Part shown: one piece after another, positions 1 through 10,500 of the stretch
Layout of the letters: every line of letters starts with the position of its first letter
How positions within the stretch are numbered: position 1 is the stretch's first letter
Source: Blastomussa wellsi
Taxonomy: Eukaryota; Cnidaria; Anthozoa; Scleractinia; Plerogyridae
NCBI GenBank assembly: GCA_947652115.1
Contig: OX393571.1
Location: forward strand, 14,759,360 to 14,823,359
Reading direction: 5' to 3'
Length of the DNA: 64,000 nucleotides
Translations under genes and position numbers: made by a program
The notes under the pieces: generated by a model
Database searches by the model: none
What the model was told of the DNA's origin: nothing
The model's input: only the letters and a program-made list of their open reading frames with translations

Positions 1-40
1 AAGTTCAACGACTTTGCCCCAAAATTCTTGTTGCACGGGC

Positions 41-939
41 TTAAGGTGATTCCCTAATATTGCACTGCGCATCCTTACTGCGCATAACAAAATGGTGGCC
101 GTAAAAAGGAGCTTCTGCAGAAAGATTCTTAAATGGGGTTGATTGAAGTGTAGGTAGGTCGGTTTTTTTACCAAGATATTTTTAATGTTTCGAAATTTGT
201 ATAACGTATAAAGCGTTAGTGTGTCAGTTGTTGAGTTGGACATACCGAGGATGGCTGTTAAACTTGTAATGAGCCACTACATTGGCATTTAAGCTCCCAC
301 TCTATCATATATAACGTCCCAATTGCCGTATCTCGATGAACGTTCTTCAAAATATGTTTTCGATGCTGTCTTCCACCTTCCTAGGACCTTCTAAGTTTAT
401 GCCAGTTTAAAAACTCGCCCCAGTCTTCTCTCAAAAATCGGAAGAAATGCAGGTTGTGCGCCCCATTCGGCAGCTCTACCGCGTTAACGAGAATAGTGAG
501 AATAGTGTTTACTTTCAATAAAAAAATTAATTGCCCGAAATCTATGGCTAGTTTTCTGAAAATTGAACTAAATATTACGGATTAAGCTATGAATGGTCGA
601 ACAGCGCATATCAAACATACGTCTATTTTGGAGGTTACAGTGAAAACAAAATTATCCAATGACATTGTTTTGGTACATAAGTGAATAAACAATAGATTCA
701 AATCAAATGTTGTGTGATGTGTTAAGGAAAACTTGGAGCTTAGTTGTCTAGTTTTGGGTTATGCGCAGCTGTTGCCAGAGAAGCGTAAATAGCCATATTC
801 GCCAGCACTGTCACGTGGAAACGAGCACGGTGACCCCCACTTTTTATTACGTTTTTATAATTTTCTTGACTTGTTGCAACTATGTACCAAGTTTCATTGG
901 AAATCTATGACGGGTTCTTTTACTAGGGAATCACCTTAA
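41..939. mobile_element. piggyBac-like MITE (TTAA ends)
   Basis: The segment begins TTAAGGTGATTCCCTA and ends with the exact reverse complement (924-939), giving 16-bp perfect terminal inverted repeats that include TTAA, the target sequence of piggyBac-type transposons. There is no transposase ORF inside, so it would be non-autonomous. Subterminal copies of TGCGCA and TTATGCGCAG add weaker inverted symmetry. The family assignment rests only on the TTAA ends. The right end was later duplicated as part of the 250-bp tandem repeat. Confidence 0.5.
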
Positions 940-1287
940 AATCATCAAAACACCCGAGGGAGCATGTCGCAACCTCGTTCCCATGATGAGAGATCCTGGG
1001 AACGAGGTCTAGCATGTCGCTGCGACATGTTCCGGAGAATAGCCATATTCGCCAGCACTGTCACGTGGAAACGAGCACGGTGACCCCCACTTTTTATTAC
1101 GTTTTTATAATTTTCTTGACTTGTTGCAACTATGTACCAAGTTTCATTGGAAATCTATGACGGGTTCTTTTACTAGGGAATCACCTTAAAATCATCAAAA
1201 CACCCGAGGGAGCATGTCGCAACCTCGTTCCCATGATGAGAGATCCTGGGAACGAGGTCTAGCATGTCGCTGCGACATGTTCCGGAG
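788..1287. repeat. exact tandem duplication, 2 x 250 bp
   Basis: Bases 788-1037 and 1038-1287 read the same base for base by eye. The unit contains the right end of the TTAA element and a hairpin with arms CCTCGTTCCC and GGGAACGAGG. Lack of divergence means either a very recent duplication or an assembly artefact. Confidence 0.85.
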
Positions 1288-1389
1288 ACATGCCACTACA
1301 TTTTCATGTATGTGTAGGCATTGCGAGTATGTCACTACTTCATGTCGCTGCGAGATGTTCCTGCGTCGTGTCCCCTCCTGTGTAGGCAC

Positions 1390-2010
1390 CTTTAAATTTT
1401 ACTAATTACTGATTAGCGTCGTAATTAAACAGTCATAATAACTAATTAGCGTCGAATTTAAAAATATTTATTACTGGTTAGCGTCGTAATTAAATGATTC
1501 GAATGACTAATTAGTGTCGAATTAAATAGTATTAATTGCCGATTAGTGTCGTGGTTAAACAGTCTTAACTACTTGGCATCGAATTTAACAGCACTAATTA
1601 CTGATAAGCGTCGTACTTAAATGGCAGGGGAGCTAGTTAGGGCCGGTTGTCGCAAGTCAGAGCCGGCGGGCGCTAACTGGATGGTGACGGCGGCCAATTA
1701 AGGCGGTAGGCTGCTAATTAGGGCCGCTAGCGGCTAATTGGCGCCGATTTGGCCCGGATCTGGCTAATTAAGGCGGCAGGGGGGGCTAATTAGGGCCGGT
1801 GGTAGCAAGTCAGGGCCCTAGGCGCTAATTGGATGGTGGGCACTAATTGGATGGTGACGGCGGCCAATTAAGGCGGTAGGCTGCTAATTAGGGCCGCTAG
1901 CGGCTAATTGGCGCCGATTTGGCCCGGATCTGACTAATTAAGGCGGCAGGGGGCTAATTACTGATTAGCGTCGAATTTAACATTATTAATTACTGATTAA
2001 CTTCGTAGTT
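1390..2010. repeat. TAATTA-spaced minisatellite with GC-rich core
   Basis: From 1,395 to 1,620 a degenerate AT-rich unit of about 39 bp recurs, built around ACTAATTAGCGTCGAATTTA. From 1,620 to 1,965 a GC-rich array takes over, in which CTAATTA or CCAATTA recurs about every 20 bp between blocks such as GGGCCGCTAGCGG and GGCGGTAGG. A block of roughly 110 bp is duplicated (about 1,672-1,783 and 1,850-1,960). Weaker AT-rich copies follow at 1,961-2,040 and 2,690-2,860. No coding potential is seen. Confidence 0.7.
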
Positions 2011-2157
2011 AGAAAACTCTTTAATGAACAATTAAAAAGTTCTAATTTATTTCGATGGAAACAATAACAAGACCTGTAAATAAGCTTGAACTAGCATAGG
2101 ATATCATCTGCTGTCCATAAAGAAAAATATGTCTATTTATATTAGCGTGTGGGAGAC

Positions 2158-2300
2158 GCAGACTCCGGATAGTCTCCTTCGCAGTTGTTATTAGAGTCGG
2201 CTGCGAAGAAGACTGGGCTCCGGATCGAACGGACAGTTTATACACCAAGGTGTATAAATGGTAACCGGCAAAATAATGCCGAGGGTAACCAAGGCATTCA
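2158..2300. repeat. TIR fragment plus SINE-tail fragment
   Basis: Bases about 2,163-2,206 form a small inverted repeat (TAGTCTCCTTCGCAG versus CTGCGAAGAAGACT), matching the ends of the element at 40,610-41,173. Bases about 2,246-2,300 resemble the body of the SINE at 8,308 (ATAAATGGTAACCGGCAAA...). Both are decayed fragments. Confidence 0.45.
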
Positions 2301-3029
2301 ATTCTAACCGCACCGTTTGGGGCACTATGGCTATCCCTAAAAACAAACTATAGCTTGAAAAATAAATGTCTATATAAGAAACATGTGTCTATATTTTGGT
2401 GTAACAAGCAACAATCGTAAGAGCCTGTAACGGACTTTCTATTGAAGCTTATGGAGGAAGAATGTGTATGACGTAATTCAAGTACTTGTTTATCAGAAAT
2501 TTGTTTCCAAATACGGGAATGCATGAATGATGTAAATTAGTTGTTTACCTTATCTCCAAATATGGTTATTTTTTCCTCACAACAAGCTAGTGACGCAAAA
2601 GGCGCGAAGATATTGATGTCCAAATATGGTACTGTCTTTCCAGAAGGCTTTGGAAAATTTGCCCTAATTGCTAATTAGCCTTATAATCAGTTTCCAAACT
2701 ACGTTTTTACTAAAAAGGGTCGAAATTTAATTGTTCTTATAATTAAATTTACTGTTGAAATTTAGCAGTCCCAATTAAATAGTCCCAAGTACTAATTAGC
2801 GTCAACATGCAAGTCCTGATTAGACTAATTAATAATTAGTATTTAAATTAAGTAATTTTAATTAATGTGTAAAAGATGCAGCACTCTACAGAATATGTTT
2901 ATATTTACATATTTTTTCCATTTTAACAACGGTAGACGATCGTGATTAGGTGTATAGTTTATCGTTCATTTGAAATAAGTACAATATTGAGAGAAAGGAA
3001 AAGAGAACTTAAGGGGATAATCTCGATTT
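2301..3029. other. No gene seen; AT-rich
   Basis: I see no convincing ORF, exon or RNA gene here. The stretch is AT-rich with scattered TAATTA-type repeat remnants at 2,690-2,860. Confidence 0.5.
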
Positions 3030-3128
3030 ATGTTATTGCGCAAGAGATCTCTCGTCATAATGTTTCGTTCAACAACAATAGTTACTATCGGGATAGTTCA
3101 TTCCCTTGGTAACTTAACAGATTCTTCG

Positions 3129-3518
3129 TCAAAAATACAATCCATAGGCTTTCATCACTTCTTCTTCATAATTTTTCGTTTTCGCTTTGACCGAAAGCCG
3201 ACTACACTGCCAAGGCTGTCCCGTCACAAACGGGTTTTGTATCAGTTTGCTTTTCCTTGAGTCATTTTCTCCGCTTTTGGAGCTCCCGTTTTCGTTCCCC
3301 ATGGTCAAGGTAGAGTGGCTTTCCTTCCATCTGGTGTGGCTTGGTTTCAAGACAACAGCCGACTTTCCTTGGAAACTTGAATAACATCCATGGACAGGAA
3401 AGACCCCATAGGCTTTTAAAACAGCGTTTTCAAATTGCGATAGTTTTTTTTCTGACTGTTCCACTGGTGCGTCATTAGTCTGGTGAGTGGTGTATCTTGG
3501 ACACTTCATCGCCAACAT
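3129..3518 (-). CDS. Uncharacterised 129-residue protein, tandem copy A
   Basis: An ATG-started, single-exon ORF of 129 codons that I do not recognise. The product is polar and charged, with no signal peptide or membrane segment. It holds two similar motifs: FENAVLKAYG near residues 29-38 and YEEEVMKAYG near the C-terminus, both fitting an aromatic-E-x-x-V-[LM]-K-A-Y-G pattern. Between them lie a conserved KPS-x-x-RWK block and NPFVTGQPWQ. The neighbouring ORF at 4,779-5,168 has the same length, the same motif order and roughly half identical residues. Two same-length diverged copies without stops suggest selection on the protein. Alternatives are a recent mobile element-derived ORF, or the last exon of a longer gene whose upstream part was not found. 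Confidence 0.5.
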   Translation of the reverse strand: MLAMKCPRYTTHQTNDAPVEQSEKKLSQFENAVLKAYGVFPVHGCYSSFQGKSAVVLKPSHTRWKESHSTLTMGNENGSSKSGENDSRKSKLIQNPFVTGQPWQCSRLSVKAKTKNYEEEVMKAYGLYF

Positions 3519-3954
3519 AGCAATCTCTATCTAGCAATTGCAGGATACGTGTGTGATTCTACTTGTGTACCTATATTATTTACTGCCTCAAACGTCAAAA
3601 CTCTCTATTATATATTAGCGCATGAAAGCCCTCAATTCTCACCACACCCTGTTACCATGGCATCGGCACATGGCGGTCATCTTTAAGGGATTAAAATGTT
3701 ACTTTCTTTCAGCAACAAGAACAGACACAAAAAAATATCAAAGTTGAAAAAATAAAAAACGAACGGCATCAGACAGCGCATTGGTATTGAAAGTTAAACT
3801 TTTATCGGCCGCGATGAAAGCGTTGGTATTTACTCGTTCGTGGCTTCGATATTTCATCATCAACATGCCTGCTGGCCTCGAAAAATATCGGACTTCCGGT
3901 TTAACTGCGCATGCCTAGCAGGAAGGTACGAAGACTAATTTTTTCTAATACAGC

Positions 3955-4215
3955 GAATTAACCGGAACTGTTGTCGGCGAAAGTATTTAATTAATTAGCT
4001 CTAATTACTAAATGCCGACGAAATTAGTTGGTCCCTATTGCTAGTCATCGCCGAAAAATATAAACATTCTCGCAACAAATTTAGCGGGGTTGTACCGGAA
4101 TTGTTGTCGGCGAAAGTAATTTTTTCAATTACTAATTAATTAGCTCTAAGCCGAGAGGAATAATGCCCCGCGGTTTCTAGGGCATCAGCAAAACAGATGA
4201 AATAAACATTCGCGC
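3955..4215. repeat. Two-unit degenerate tandem repeat, about 135 bp
   Basis: ACCGGAACTGTTGTCGGCG near 3,961 and ACCGGAATTGTTGTCGGCG near 4,095 start two related units. Each contains TAATTAATTAGCTCTAA and ends in ATAAACATTC-CGCAACAAA-TTAG. It lies upstream of ORF copy A only. Confidence 0.6.
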
Positions 4216-4778
4216 AACAAAGTTAGTGGGGGTTGTTGTTTTCTCTTTTTCTTTTCAAAACAACTGAGTTACATAATTAAGATTTCTCTTAGCTATTGCC
4301 CAATACGTTTGGCAAAATTTGATTTCCATGGCAACAAACAGAAAAGGTACATTAACCATTTAATAGCAACCATAATGGTTAATAACAGACAATAAGTTAG
4401 AATTCAATCAATCTGAAGGACTTGGCATTCAGTCACTTTTTGTTTATTTTTCATTCCCTTCTTGTCATTCTACGGTTTGTTCGATTTCCAAAAAAAACTA
4501 GCCCCGAAAGTCATGGAGATAAATTAACTTCAACTAGTGTCTCGACTTAAATTTTATTCGCTCCGTTTCATTCAATAAGTCTCCAGGACTCGAAAGACAA
4601 TATGGAATTAAAAGTAAAGGTACAAGGCTATATATATATTTAGGAAAAATTCTTTCGTACTCTCATTACAACAGTTGTGTTTTACGCAAGAGATCTCTCG
4701 TCACAATGTTTCGGTCAAAAAACGGTTACCGGGTTAGTTCATTTCGTTGATAAGTCAACGACTCCCCTTTGGGGTCTT

Positions 4779-5168
4779 TCAAAAAAAATCTCTCAAAAAT
4801 AGTCCATTCGCTTTCAGTACATCTTCTTCATATTTTTTCGTTTTAATTTCGACCGCACTTAGAGCAGTCTGCCAAGGCTGTCCCGTCACAAACGAGTTCT
4901 GCATCAGTTTGCTGTTCATCGAGTCATCTTCATCGCTTTTGGTGCTCCCTGGTTCATTCTTCAGGGTGAAGGTAGAGCCCCTTCTTTTCCATCTGATCTG
5001 ACTTGGTTTCAAATCAGCATATTTCCATTGGGAACCTCCATGTATAGGGACGATTCCATAGGCTTTTAAAACAGCGTACTCAAAGTGTGATTGGTTTTGT
5101 TTTGACTGTTCCGTTTCTCTATCATCGTATTGGTGAGTGGTGGGGCTTGGATGCTTTATCGTCAACAT
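4779..5168 (-). CDS. Uncharacterised 129-residue protein, tandem copy B
   Basis: Paralogue of the ORF at 3,129-3,518: same strand, same 129-codon length, same order of motifs. It has FEYAVLKAYG in the first third, LKPSQIRWK in the middle, NSFVTGQPWQ near residue 95, and YEEDVLKANG at the C-terminal end. The spacing is about three residues shorter after the first motif and three longer at the C-terminus. No signal peptide, transmembrane helix or known domain is recognised. Flanking DNA is homologous too, so a gene-plus-flank unit was duplicated. Function unknown; whether it is transcribed cannot be judged from sequence alone. Confidence 0.5.
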   Translation of the reverse strand: MLTIKHPSPTTHQYDDRETEQSKQNQSHFEYAVLKAYGIVPIHGGSQWKYADLKPSQIRWKRRGSTFTLKNEPGSTKSDEDDSMNSKLMQNSFVTGQPWQTALSAVEIKTKKYEEDVLKANGLFLRDFF

Positions 5169-5755
5169 GTTCTAGACTAAGCAAAATACTTCAATGTGAG
5201 CTGGAATTATAAATCATTTACTGGGCAAAAGTCAAATCTCCCCATTAAAAATTAGCATATTTTCGTAATTCCTTTTTCGGGCATTCAATTCTTACCCCGC
5301 ACTGTTACTATGATTACCGAAAAAACAAACAACAACAAGTTCTGGAAGAGCGGAGGGAAATGACGGAGATGAATTAGCAACGGAATAATGTCTCGCGGTT
5401 ACTTGTTTGTTTTTTTATTTTCCAGTAATAACAGAGATATTTCCTAGTGTAAAAGATATGCCATTTGGTAATCGCTCAATATGTTTCAATAATATTGATT
5501 GCCATGGCAACTGAATAAGCAAAGGCACATAATAGCAACTATGATTGTTGATAACAAACAATAAACTACAATTCATTCAGAAGGACTTTTAAAGTTGGCA
5601 TTGAGCTTTCACTCATTTCATCCACTTCTTCTTCTTCTCATTCTCATTCTTCTTCTCATACGGATTGTGTTACTTAGTTGTTATGAAAATGGTTTTTATT
5701 CGCGCTTCACGGGGATCCGGGCAATTTTTTTTACGGCACGATTACTAAGTTCGCG

Positions 5756-5938
5756 TAGCCTGCGCGTAGCTGGCGGGATTCGCGGCGCAGTTTTTGGGTA
5801 CGCCGGCTTTGGAGTGGCGAAGCCGCGGGGGGATTGGTGAGGAGTCGAGTCGAGTTTCCACTCGCGCGTCTTCTCGCGGGCTTCGCCCGCGAATGCTGAG
5901 TAGCTCGAACCCTCAAACCCCGCCGTCTACGCAGGCTA
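5756..5938. mobile_element. CpG-rich MITE
   Basis: Ends TAGCCTGCGCGTAGCTGGCGG and its imperfect complement CCGCCGTCTACGCAGGCTA face each other across a GC-rich centre unlike the surrounding AT-rich DNA. There is no ORF and no clear target duplication. Confidence 0.5.
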
Positions 5939-6215
5939 TATAGCTAAAGCTCGTGGTGCTTGGACGACAAGAGCGTATTTAGTTGTCGTGACGGTCATAT
6001 TTGTTTATTTTCGTGCGGTTGTTGACTGTGAAAAGCCGCAGAAGTGCAAGAAGGGCGAAAATGGTTAGTGTCGAGACCACAAATACGTAATTACGGAAGA
6101 GCTACTTGCTCGAGTTGCTCAACTTCCGGTAGGGTCCGCAGTTTACCGACTTCACTAGGATCAAATAAGACGCATGCGCAGACGTTTTGCAGCGGTTTTA
6201 ATTACAGGTATCCAA

Positions 6216-6266
6216 TTAGTCTCCTTCGTTGCGTGGCATCCCAAAAAACGGCTGCGAAGGAGACTA
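6216..6266. mobile_element. Minimal TIR remnant
   Basis: TTAGTCTCCTTCG and CGAAGGAGACTA are separated by only about 25 bp. The same ends bound the longer element in the RPL37 intron (40,610-41,173), so this looks like an internally deleted copy. Confidence 0.5.
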
Positions 6267-6280
6267 GAATCAAATTGATA

Positions 6281-6281
6281 G

Positions 6282-6326
<45 letters not shown>

Positions 6327-6445
6327 GTATAACAATATAATTTGGTTTTATCAACTGGGTTGATAATGTCAATTGGCCACCGTAAAGAGATTCAAGTGCT
6401 GACGTTTCGAGCGTTAGCCCTTCGTCGATTCGCTCCGACGCACTA

Positions 6446-6511
<66 letters not shown>
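6281..6511 (-). mobile_element. Penelope-like repeat fragment plus (TAA)n tract
   Basis: Bases 6,281-6,440 match the family member at 20,430-20,668: GGTTTTATCAACTGGGTTG, GTAAAGAGATTC and GCTGACGTTTCGAGCG are shared. On the minus strand the segment CGACGAAGGGCTAACGCTC followed by GAAACGTC resembles a hammerhead-ribozyme core with one core change (CG where CTG is expected). A pure TAA microsatellite follows (about 6,445-6,511). Assignment to Penelope-like elements comes from recalled similarity of their hammerhead repeats. Confidence 0.5.
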
Positions 6512-7529
6512 TCCAAACACCTCGAAGTTCGTTAAAAAATGCTCCGCTGCGGGTCGTATTTTCAACTCTCTTCTCGGTGTTTGGATATCCTGATGAAACA
6601 CACACTCTCTCTCGTGTTTGATATATTACTTCAGGGACTACCGAAACATAATCTAGATATATCCATCTTTGCACAGAGTAGGACAGGAGAATTTTCCGTC
6701 TTAGCTAAATTCGAATGTCAGTGCAGGAAGACCACACCAACCTCGTTCCCGGAGTCCTCAGCTGGAGACCCGGGGAACGAGATTGGGACCACCCAATAAG
6801 TTGGCCTACATGTTCAACAAAAGTTCAGATGAAATGTTAAATGACTCTTGTGTGCTACTTTTTGTCCGTTCTGAGCCATTTAAGGCGTCATTTCGCGAGA
6901 TAATTTATCGACCTCTCCCTCGCCTCGCCTGTGCTGGAGAAAAATCAAATGAAACTCTCGTTCTCCATGCGTTCCCACTAGAACATTTTCTGGCTGTTTT
7001 TCCGGTTTACTCGTCGATTCCTGTTGTTTGTTTTGTTGTTTTCACGCTGGGTATCAAGCCATTCATGTGAGACCTTATGAGAGCTGCTAAATCGCCCAGA
7101 AAAATGACGATTTACCTCTCTGGCGAGCTCCAGCAGTCTTTTCAACGTGTTCGTGCTAATCACGAGTGAAATTATGGGCAGTACGGGTGCGCCATGCAAC
7201 ATCAAGGGCTTATTTCCATGTCGGCGACCTTGAATGGTGTCTCCACGTACCGCAGTTTCTAGGTTAAATAATAATCATCGAAAATGTATGGCAAACAAAT
7301 AAGATGTATAGGTTTTAGCGAGAACCTCGAATTTTGTGGTCCAACGCGCGCGTTCTGCATTGAAACGCTCGCTTAACTTGAACGCGCGCGCGCAGTTATC
7401 TTTTAGAATGGTGACGTTTGCCGCCATTATGACCACTCAGTAACCGCAGCAACAGTTTAGTAAAGAACTGTTTCCTGACGTTCATTGCAGGCAAGATAAC
7501 ATTGTTTTAAAGCTATCAAACTCAGCAAA
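6512..7529. other. No gene found; likely upstream region of the 7,530 gene
   Basis: Includes a short hairpin at about 6,740-6,783 (CTCGTTCCCGG...CCGGGGAACGAG) of the same type as in the left tandem repeat, and CGCGCG-rich stretches at 7,345-7,395 that may be part of the promoter of the downstream gene. No supported exon. Confidence 0.4.
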
Positions 7530-10500
7530 ATGGAAAGGGTTGAACCACATGTGAGAGCTCGGCAACCTGAGGCGCGCCCAGCTGTCAGGTACGATATTTT
7601 ACAGAATCTTCTCCGCTTTTTGCGCGCTGCCATGAAAAGCCGTTAACACAAATAAGCGTTGACCGGGCCACCAGTATCATCTTGAAAAACCGAGGCAAAA
7701 ATTCACAGAAAGATTCTTTCCGTTGAGTCAAGCTCGCAACTATTGTGTTATAACGCATAAACCTGAACTGTACCTGAAGTGTACGCACAAGTCAGGAAAA
7801 AAATTGTAGTTGGCAAGTTTTAAACTTAATTGAAAGTAACAAATCGCAATACAAACTACATATTAACAAGGAATACAGATTCTGTCTGCTAACAGCTGCT
7901 TGAAAACAACTGGGAAATATTTAATAAAAACAATTTTTCGATGCAATCTACCAGAAGAATGCTACTATAACTTGGATCTTTTCTGGATTACCAAACCAAT
8001 CGAGCTTCTGGCTCAGGTAGTTGTTGTGTAGGCATGTTCTGTTGAAAAGATAACGTTTATGGTCGTTTTAAAGTTTATTGCGAGCAATCTCTCTTTTTGC
8101 TCTAAACTCCATGGGTCTCCGTGAGAAAAAACGCAAAAAAGTGAACTAGCACGATAAACGATTGGCGAGCAACCTTCCTTCCACTTTGAAAGGGGATATG
8201 ACCCTGGGAACGAGGTTGAAAGGTTGAGTGGCTTGGTTACGTTCGTCCCCGCGGCATTTAGAGAAAACGAGAGATTGTTCGTTGTCTACATCAGAGTACG
8301 GTTGTGGGAGGCGCGATTGCCTAATGGTTAGCGCGCTGGACACCGGAGTACGGGAAGGGTTCGAACTCGGACCGTCCGATCCGTTGTGTTCTTGGGAAGG
8401 ACACGTAACTCTCACTGTGCATCTCTGTACTCAGATGTATGAATGGGTACCGGCAACATAATGTGCTGGAGGTAACCCTGCGATGCAATCTAGGGAGGGG
8501 GGGGGGGAGTAGAAATACTCCTAGTCGCTTCATGCTACAGAAACCGGGATAATCTCCTGGCCTGATGGGCCACTAGGCCAACATCAGAATAGTTGTTCTC
8601 TTCTTTTTGCGACCCGCATATTAAACAAAAATACTTTTTAAAGCGAATTCCAATTACTTAAGCCGGCTAAATGAGGGGGAGGTTTTCCTGGAAATGGTTA
8701 CACTTGCAGTATCATGAAAAAAATGCCTTAGCACGAACATGAAGAATTTTGTCTTTGTTCTTCTCAAAAAAATAGCGGTGATTTAGACTTGGATTCATTG
8801 GATGATATACTTCTACCTACTCCACCTCCCATGGAAGAGGAAGGAATATGGAAATTGGAAAGAAAATTCGTCAAAGACAAGAAGACAAATACTGTGAAGA
8901 TACACATGATCTGGGTGGTATGTAATCAATCAATCATTCGTTCGTTTATTCGTTCGTTTGTTCGGTCGTTCGGACGCTCTCTTGCTCGTTCGTTCATTCG
9001 TTCGTTCGTTCGCACTCTCACCCGTTCGTTCGTTGGTTCGTTAACTCGCTCGCTCGCTCGCTCGCTCGTTCGTTTGCTCGTTCGTTCGTTCATTTGCTCA
9101 CTTGCTCGTTTCTTGTCCAATACATACTCGAGGGCCGTACTGGGAAAATATCAGCTCAGATCTAAGGTCTTTTCAGTACGGACAAGTATCGACGGGAACA
9201 CGCTTGGGTTATAAAGGATTAGCTACACTGCAATGAAGCATTCTGATTGGGCAATTTTAGTTGTTGACCTTCTTAGCTGTTGAATCGTGTAATAATGGAT
9301 GGTATTTAAGACCAAATGATATGAGGTCATGATGGGCCTGTTACAACTGTCATCTGTTGAATGACAGATATCTGTTCTGATATCTTCAATTTCTCATGTC
9401 TTCGAGTATTCAGTGATGGAAGTTGTATGTATTTCAAAAAATAGAATGTGTTAGAGGACCAAGCCGTTCTTCCAGATGTCATAACGGATCCTGCGGCCCG
9501 AGACAGAGAAAGACTAAGGGAGGGTGAGTAGATTGTAACTTCAAGGGTTATGGATGATGGTATACACAGCATGAAAAGATAACTTTACTACTATTTAAGC
9601 TGGTGCAAACGTCTATTTTAAGCAGCTTTAAGCTACCTTTGCGTATTTCAATGACGACCTTCACACCAGCTTTGCATTCATGTCAACTCTCCCGGAATCT
9701 CCCGGATTATCCGGGAGTTTCCCGGGTACAGCATGAATCTCCCGGTCTCCCGTACGGGTCACCAAATCTCCCGGGTACAAAGGAAAATGCTTGAAAATAC
9801 GGGTTTTTACTCCAATACGTGACGCATTTTTGTAGATGAATTGGCAGAGCTCTATTTTAACTCCGTTTTAAGGACTGAGAGGAGGCATCTTGACGCAAAA
9901 TTGGCGGTCTCCCGGATTTCAATTTGTTTAGGTTGACATCTCTGGCTTTGCACTCGTATTTAAAGTTCCCGTTATGAAGACTACAACTTTAATTGGTGGC
10001 TAGTTTACATCAACTTTACGCACAGTAGCGTAAATGTGGGTTTAACGAGCAAAAAGTTGGATATTTAAACCAGCTTTAATTTTCGCTAATCTCTTTTTCG
10101 TGCAGGAAATTGAGTGTTGTGACTGAAAGAGGTTAAAATGAATATAAGTTAATGGTGCGAAAACTGAAAGAAGGAAAACATCATATGATTCAGTTCGAAT
10201 CCTCTGTTTGGATAGATCGAGTAAACAAAATATATTTGACATCAGTCTCTTTTGAATTCTCTACAAAGAGCGTATTGAAAATCCATTTGAAGAAGAGCAA
10301 CATCGGAGACAAAAAGAAGAGGAAATGTGGAGCCTCAAAGAAGAGAAACGGCTGTGTTCCGCGTGAGTATCAAATGCAGAACTGCTTTATTACGTGTTTT
10401 ATTAGATTTCGGGCGCATTGGGACAATTCTGAAATAACTGAATACTGTACTTGGAATATTAGACGGTAGTCGCGTTCTTCTTCCGCTTTCAGAATGAACG

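Larger units (their letters stand above)
3030..5620. repeat. Diverged tandem duplication carrying two ORFs
   Basis: Segments starting near 3,036 and 4,684 share order and sequence. A common left flank (GCAAGAGATCTCTCGTCA) is followed by related 390-bp ORFs, a related upstream stretch (about 3,625 versus 5,280), an AATAATG...CGCGG block (about 4,160 versus 5,385), and a CCATGGCAAC...AGAAGGACTT block (about 4,328-4,430 versus 5,503-5,590). Copy 1 is longer because it has an internal array of about 135 bp at 3,955-4,215, with two copies of TTGTCGGCGAAAGTA. Overall identity of the ORFs is roughly 70% by eye. Confidence 0.7.

Noticed and set aside
8310..8380. Possible tRNA gene
   Set aside because: A and B boxes are present, but the arms do not pair properly and the sequence continues into a SINE body found elsewhere in the window.
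8787..8917. Later acceptor (GATTTAG) for exon 2 of the 169-residue gene
   Set aside because: Breaks the frame from exon 1; the acceptor before 8,776 keeps it and adds an acidic stretch.
8926..9214. Long open frames rich in RSF / ERTNER repeats
   Set aside because: Produced by the (TTCG)n microsatellite on both strands; no splice or homology support.
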